From assembly GCA_002914845.1 (NCBI GenBank), contig JXTC01000044.1, positions 124,001-188,000 on the forward strand: a stretch of 64,000 nt of DNA. The letters run 5' to 3'. This document shows, in pieces, positions 60,460-64,000 of this stretch; within the stretch, counting starts at the first letter, position 1; every line of letters starts with the position of its first letter. The notes under the pieces are model-generated. The model saw only the letters and a list, made by a program, of their open reading frames with translations. It made no database searches and had not been told where the DNA came from. The position numbers and the translations under genes were made by a program. The stretch is from Trema orientale (lineage: Eukaryota; Streptophyta; Magnoliopsida; Rosales; Cannabaceae).

Positions 60460-60955
60460 TTTTTCTGTCCTTTCTTTCTATCTTTCTATCTATCATGGAA
60501 GAGTTTAGCCGGTGTTTTTCTTACATTGGATATAGGCTCTTCTCATCTTCTTTTCTCGTCTTTGTTTTTGTTTTCAAATAATCTTTCTATTTATGAAGCT
60601 AGATGTCCATTTAGATCTAAATTTACGATGATTTTAGTTTTTGTTAGTATTTTTTATTTTATTAGTATTACAGATTGGATTTTGCAAGAATTCTTCTGGT
60701 GAATATATCAGAACTATCAATTTAGATAGTAAAAAATTTAAACGAATCATTAAAGAATTCTAATACATTTTTTATGGAGTTTTTATCCAATATCATTGAG
60801 GGGGATAACTTTTACTCCGAGATCTTTGAGTTTTTTTTCCTTCACGTGTATGAATCAATTTTCTGATTCTCATTATAAAAAATTTTATGTAACGCAATTT
60901 GTTATTTTAACATTTATCTGAGTTTAATGAAGTTGTTTTCTTCAAGAAAAGAATA
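60460..60955 (+). mobile_element. Candidate non-LTR retroposon 3' end
   Basis: A T-rich segment with AGATCT/TTTAGAT words ends in TTTAATGAAGTTGTTTTCTT and an A-rich tail, like the segments ending at about 28500 and 35310. A 112-codon frame (60364-60702) across it is Phe/Ser-rich and has no domain. Confidence 0.3.
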
Positions 60956-61681
60956 GGTATACATTTTTTTGGGCTAAAAAATTAATAAATGTCCTTAATT
61001 TAAAAATTACAGGTAAATGACCCAACTACATATCTACTAAAAGTACATACTAAAGTTGCTCTTATGAAAACCTATGATTTTTTTATAAATTAGTGTCCAT
61101 TTGAGAGTAAAGACGTTTTTAAACTATCTTTTTTTAAACATTTATGAGTTCAGAGAATTGTAAAAATAATGCCATTGATAGGAAATCACTATTAAATAAT
61201 AATTTTTGTTTTGTCTCTCTTGGATATCATAATCCATGTAGGTATTCGCTTTAATTTCATATATACTAATTTTTTGTTATTAGCTATTACTATCATCAAA
61301 ATTCATATTTTTTTAATAAATTAATGCCTATTTGTTAGTTAAGAGATTTTTAATGTGTTCTTTTACTTTATCATCATTAACGAAAAAATCACCATCAAAT
61401 ACTATGTCTTTGTTTTTTTTCCTCTTGTATATCCATGTATATACTCAGTATATTTTTAGATATGTCAATTTTTGTGTTATTAGCTATTGGTATGTAAATA
61501 AACAATTACAAGCTTATAAATAAATACTATGACTTAAAAAAATATGTATAAAATTTAAAGACTCAATTTGTAATTTATTTTCCATAAAAACATGATTAGA
61601 TGTATTAATCTCATAAAAAGATATACCAATACTGAAAAGATATCTTCCAAAAATCAAGATCATAAATTAGTATCGCTGAAA

Positions 61682-62083
61682 AAGGTAAACTGTAAAAAAA
61701 AATAGCACGAGGTTAAAGTATTCTACAATTTAAAGCCTAAAGTTTGGACTTTGCAAGATTGCAGAATACTTAAACCTCATGCTATTTTTTTTGCAGAGTT
61801 TGAGATTAAAATTTTTTGAAAATTAATACCCCAAATTAACTTTTTAAATAACTTCAACCAATGAAAGACAATAATATCTCCTAAATTAAGGAGAATAATA
61901 GGACTGATTTAGTTTTAATGGAGGATATTATTATTTTTTCCTTACTAAAATTGGTCAAAAAGTTAATCCGTGTATTAATTTTTTGAATTTCTTAATCTCA
62001 GGATGTTATTTTGTAGAATCCAAACTTTAGAGTTTAAATTGCTAAACACTAAAACTTCAGGATATTTTTTTTGTGGTTCACCC
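61682..62083. mobile_element. About 400-bp foldback element (second member of the 46632 family)
   Basis: Begins AGGTAAACTGTAAAAAAAAA and ends with the inverse of GGGTGAACCACAAAAAAAAT. It shares with 46632-47010 the blocks AATTTCTTAATCTCAGGAT and AATAATATC plus the overall long-arm design. The left arm contains a smaller internal hairpin (TTTAAGTATTCT...). No clear target duplication. Confidence 0.65.
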
Positions 62084-62189
62084 AAATATATACCAAGTAA
62101 ACAACCTGATATACTAAAAGAAAAAATAGATGTATTATTTAATTATGATTTCTTGTAAATGACGATAAATAATAATAAATAGAAAAAAA

Positions 62190-62960
62190 GAAAGAAATTT
62201 TTTTATGGATGTCATTTTTTCACTTTGTTTTAATAAATATCCAATTTTTTCTTTTATAGCTAAATGACTAGATATATGTATTTTTATACTTGCTATATAT
62301 ATGGGCACCAATCTAGTATATATATATATATATATACAGGTTGTCAATCCAGTAGGTATTTTTTTTTTACCTATGTATATGTATATTTTTTTTAGCCGTT
62401 GGATCATCATTTAATGGTGATCTAACGGCTATAATGAAATACATGAAAAGACATGCATCATTAATGTTATTTCTCTCTCCTATTTTTTAATATAAAAAAA
62501 TGTGTAAGAAAAATTTTTATTGGCCAAAATGATACCTATGTATAGGTAAAAAAAAAAATACCTACTAGGTTGGTGCCCATATATATATATTTTTTACCTA
62601 TATATAGGCATCGTTTTGGCCAATTAAAATTTATTATGTACATCTTTTGGTAGTAAAAAATAAGATAGAAAAATTACATTAATGATGTACGTCTTTTTAT
62701 GCAAATCATTATAGCCGTTGGATCACTGTTAAATAATGATCCAATAGATAAAAAAAAATACCTATACTCGATTGGCAATCTGTATATATATTTATATACC
62801 AGTTTTAATTTATAATTGAATATATAAATTTTCATACTATAGTAATTTACACTTAGTATATTTACAAATATATAGTTCATTTTGGTTTAAAATTTGAAAA
62901 ATGAACATTTATTTAAAATGGGCTCCAAATTTGGTCATTTTGCTATAAAACAAAAACGAA
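62190..62960. mobile_element. Nested inverted-repeat elements
   Basis: The outer arms (TTTTATAGCTAAATGAC on the left; the inverse of the right side gives TTTTATAGCAAAATGACC at about 62950) match the family at 2387 and 38710. Inside, about 62350-62790, is a foldback element whose arms contain AGCCGTTGGATCA...CAACGGCT dyads and ATTGGCCAAAA(T/C)GAT blocks. The arms themselves carry smaller inverted repeats (TAGGTATTTTTTTTTACCTA type). Limits approximate. Confidence 0.6.
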
Positions 62961-64000
62961 AGGCAAAAAAAAAACTAAATATCTTAACTAATAAATGGAC
63001 ATCAACGTATAAAAAAAAATGATTATTAAGCTATAAATTAGTCAGTGGGGTCGTTTACAATATCATTTTTTTTTTTTGGGAAAAAAGGACCACCACTTGT
63101 AAATACTCTTTTAAATATCGTGAAACGCCCTTCAAAAGAGGCACACGTAATGTGCACGTCAAAATTTAACGGGAAATGAGCTCTTCAACAAGACAAAGGA
63201 CTTAACTGCTACTAAAATGCAAGGTTGATTAAAATTCCAAAAAATAAAAACATGAGGGACGAATTGTCAAGACAGGTAAATGTTGGGTACCGACATCCAA
63301 ATAACCCAAAATAATTACAGTACAATCAAGTTTCTATAATAAAGAAATCATAAACTGTGACGTTGTCCAAACAAAATTCTCCACTTGTATTGTTTTTTCC
63401 TCCATTGTTAATATTTTTGGATGATTTTGAAGAATTAAAAAAACCTCCTTCTATGATTAAGGCAATTTCATACTATGTTAATTTTTTCCCCCCTTTTCTG
63501 GAGTGTTGTTAGCTAACTCTCACAATATTGTGAGTGTATTCAATTCTTAATTGTCTCTTTTGGTAATTATAATTATGGAAAAATAATTAAAATTATGAAT
63601 ATACATAATAAGTTATAATGGATTTAATACTTATGTATTAGTCGATAAGTAGTTCTAAATCCATCAAAAATTCAATTATATGTATTCATTTTCTCTTTGT
63701 ATCACCAAAAGAATTGCTTTATTATTGTGTTTTTTCTATATACATTTTTCATATTCCAAAAATACCCTTTTATGTGTACATTCTTTATTTTGTTGTATTA
63801 ATGATGGAAATTAACAACAAACGTGCAACTTAAGTTATTATTAATCAGTTTAACTAATATTGGTTTTTTAAAAATTTCGAAGTTCATTTATCTTTTTCTA
63901 TATGATTATCCACCAATTTTATCAAGTTCATTTTGCCTCGCATTTTTCATATTTTTTCACAAAAAGATAAAATATAAAAAATTTTGATCAAAATAGCATG
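62961..64000. other. Gene-free AT-rich DNA to the window end
   Basis: Only short frames and homopolymer runs. A slightly less AT-rich stretch at about 63110-63200 has no recognisable feature. Confidence 0.5.

Noticed and set aside
60364..60702. 112-codon frame rich in Phe, Ser and Ile
   Set aside because: Composition follows T-rich DNA; no domain, no codon bias, overlaps a retroposon-like tail.

Overview
The window is nuclear DNA from a flowering plant, most likely a eudicot. The evidence is GT-AG introns (27 exons in one gene), AT-rich intergenic DNA, plant-type proteins, and dense small DNA transposons and retroelement relics. No prokaryotic, organellar or viral gene set is present. The species cannot be told from the sequence.

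Layout: (1) 1-1921, minus strand: 5' half of a Noc2-family nucleolar gene that runs off the left edge. (2) 3368-15675, plus strand: a complete RAD50 gene, 27 exons and 1316 codons, head-to-head with NOC2; the 1.4 kb between them holds a 173-bp MITE nested in an older inverted-repeat element. (3) 15.7-20.9 kb: intergenic, with a 1564-bp Mutator-like element (MULE) carrying small ORFs of unknown origin, flanked by a perfect 9-bp target-site duplication. (4) 20969-23412, minus strand: cytosolic serine hydroxymethyltransferase (471 aa, 4 exons). (5) 23.5-41.8 kb: gene-free, AT-rich, with several terminal-inverted-repeat elements, a TCGA-rich repeat, non-LTR retroposon tails and a LINE RNase H relic. 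(6) 41897-43777, plus strand: S-adenosylhomocysteine hydrolase (487 aa, 2 exons). (7) 48645-51154, minus strand: a second SAHH-like gene, tail-to-tail with the first, open for 438 codons but missing the C-terminal NAD-binding tail and several catalytic residues. (8) about 51.9-57.4 kb: a decayed Ty3/gypsy retrotransposon. (9) 57.4-64 kb: no host gene; a 1340-bp MULE with a perfect 9-bp duplication and several foldback elements.

SHMT and SAHH act in linked pathways: SHMT feeds one-carbon units toward methionine and S-adenosylmethionine, and SAHH clears the S-adenosylhomocysteine left by methyltransferases. Their Arabidopsis counterparts (SHM4 and SAHH1) are, to my knowledge, adjacent loci, so this neighbourhood looks ancestral and is expanded here by roughly 18 kb of repeats. 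NOC2 (ribosome assembly) and RAD50 (double-strand break repair) are unrelated housekeeping genes. The most notable items are the degenerate SAHH paralog, the two MULEs with perfect duplications, the foldback families present in more than one copy, and the TCGA-rich array.
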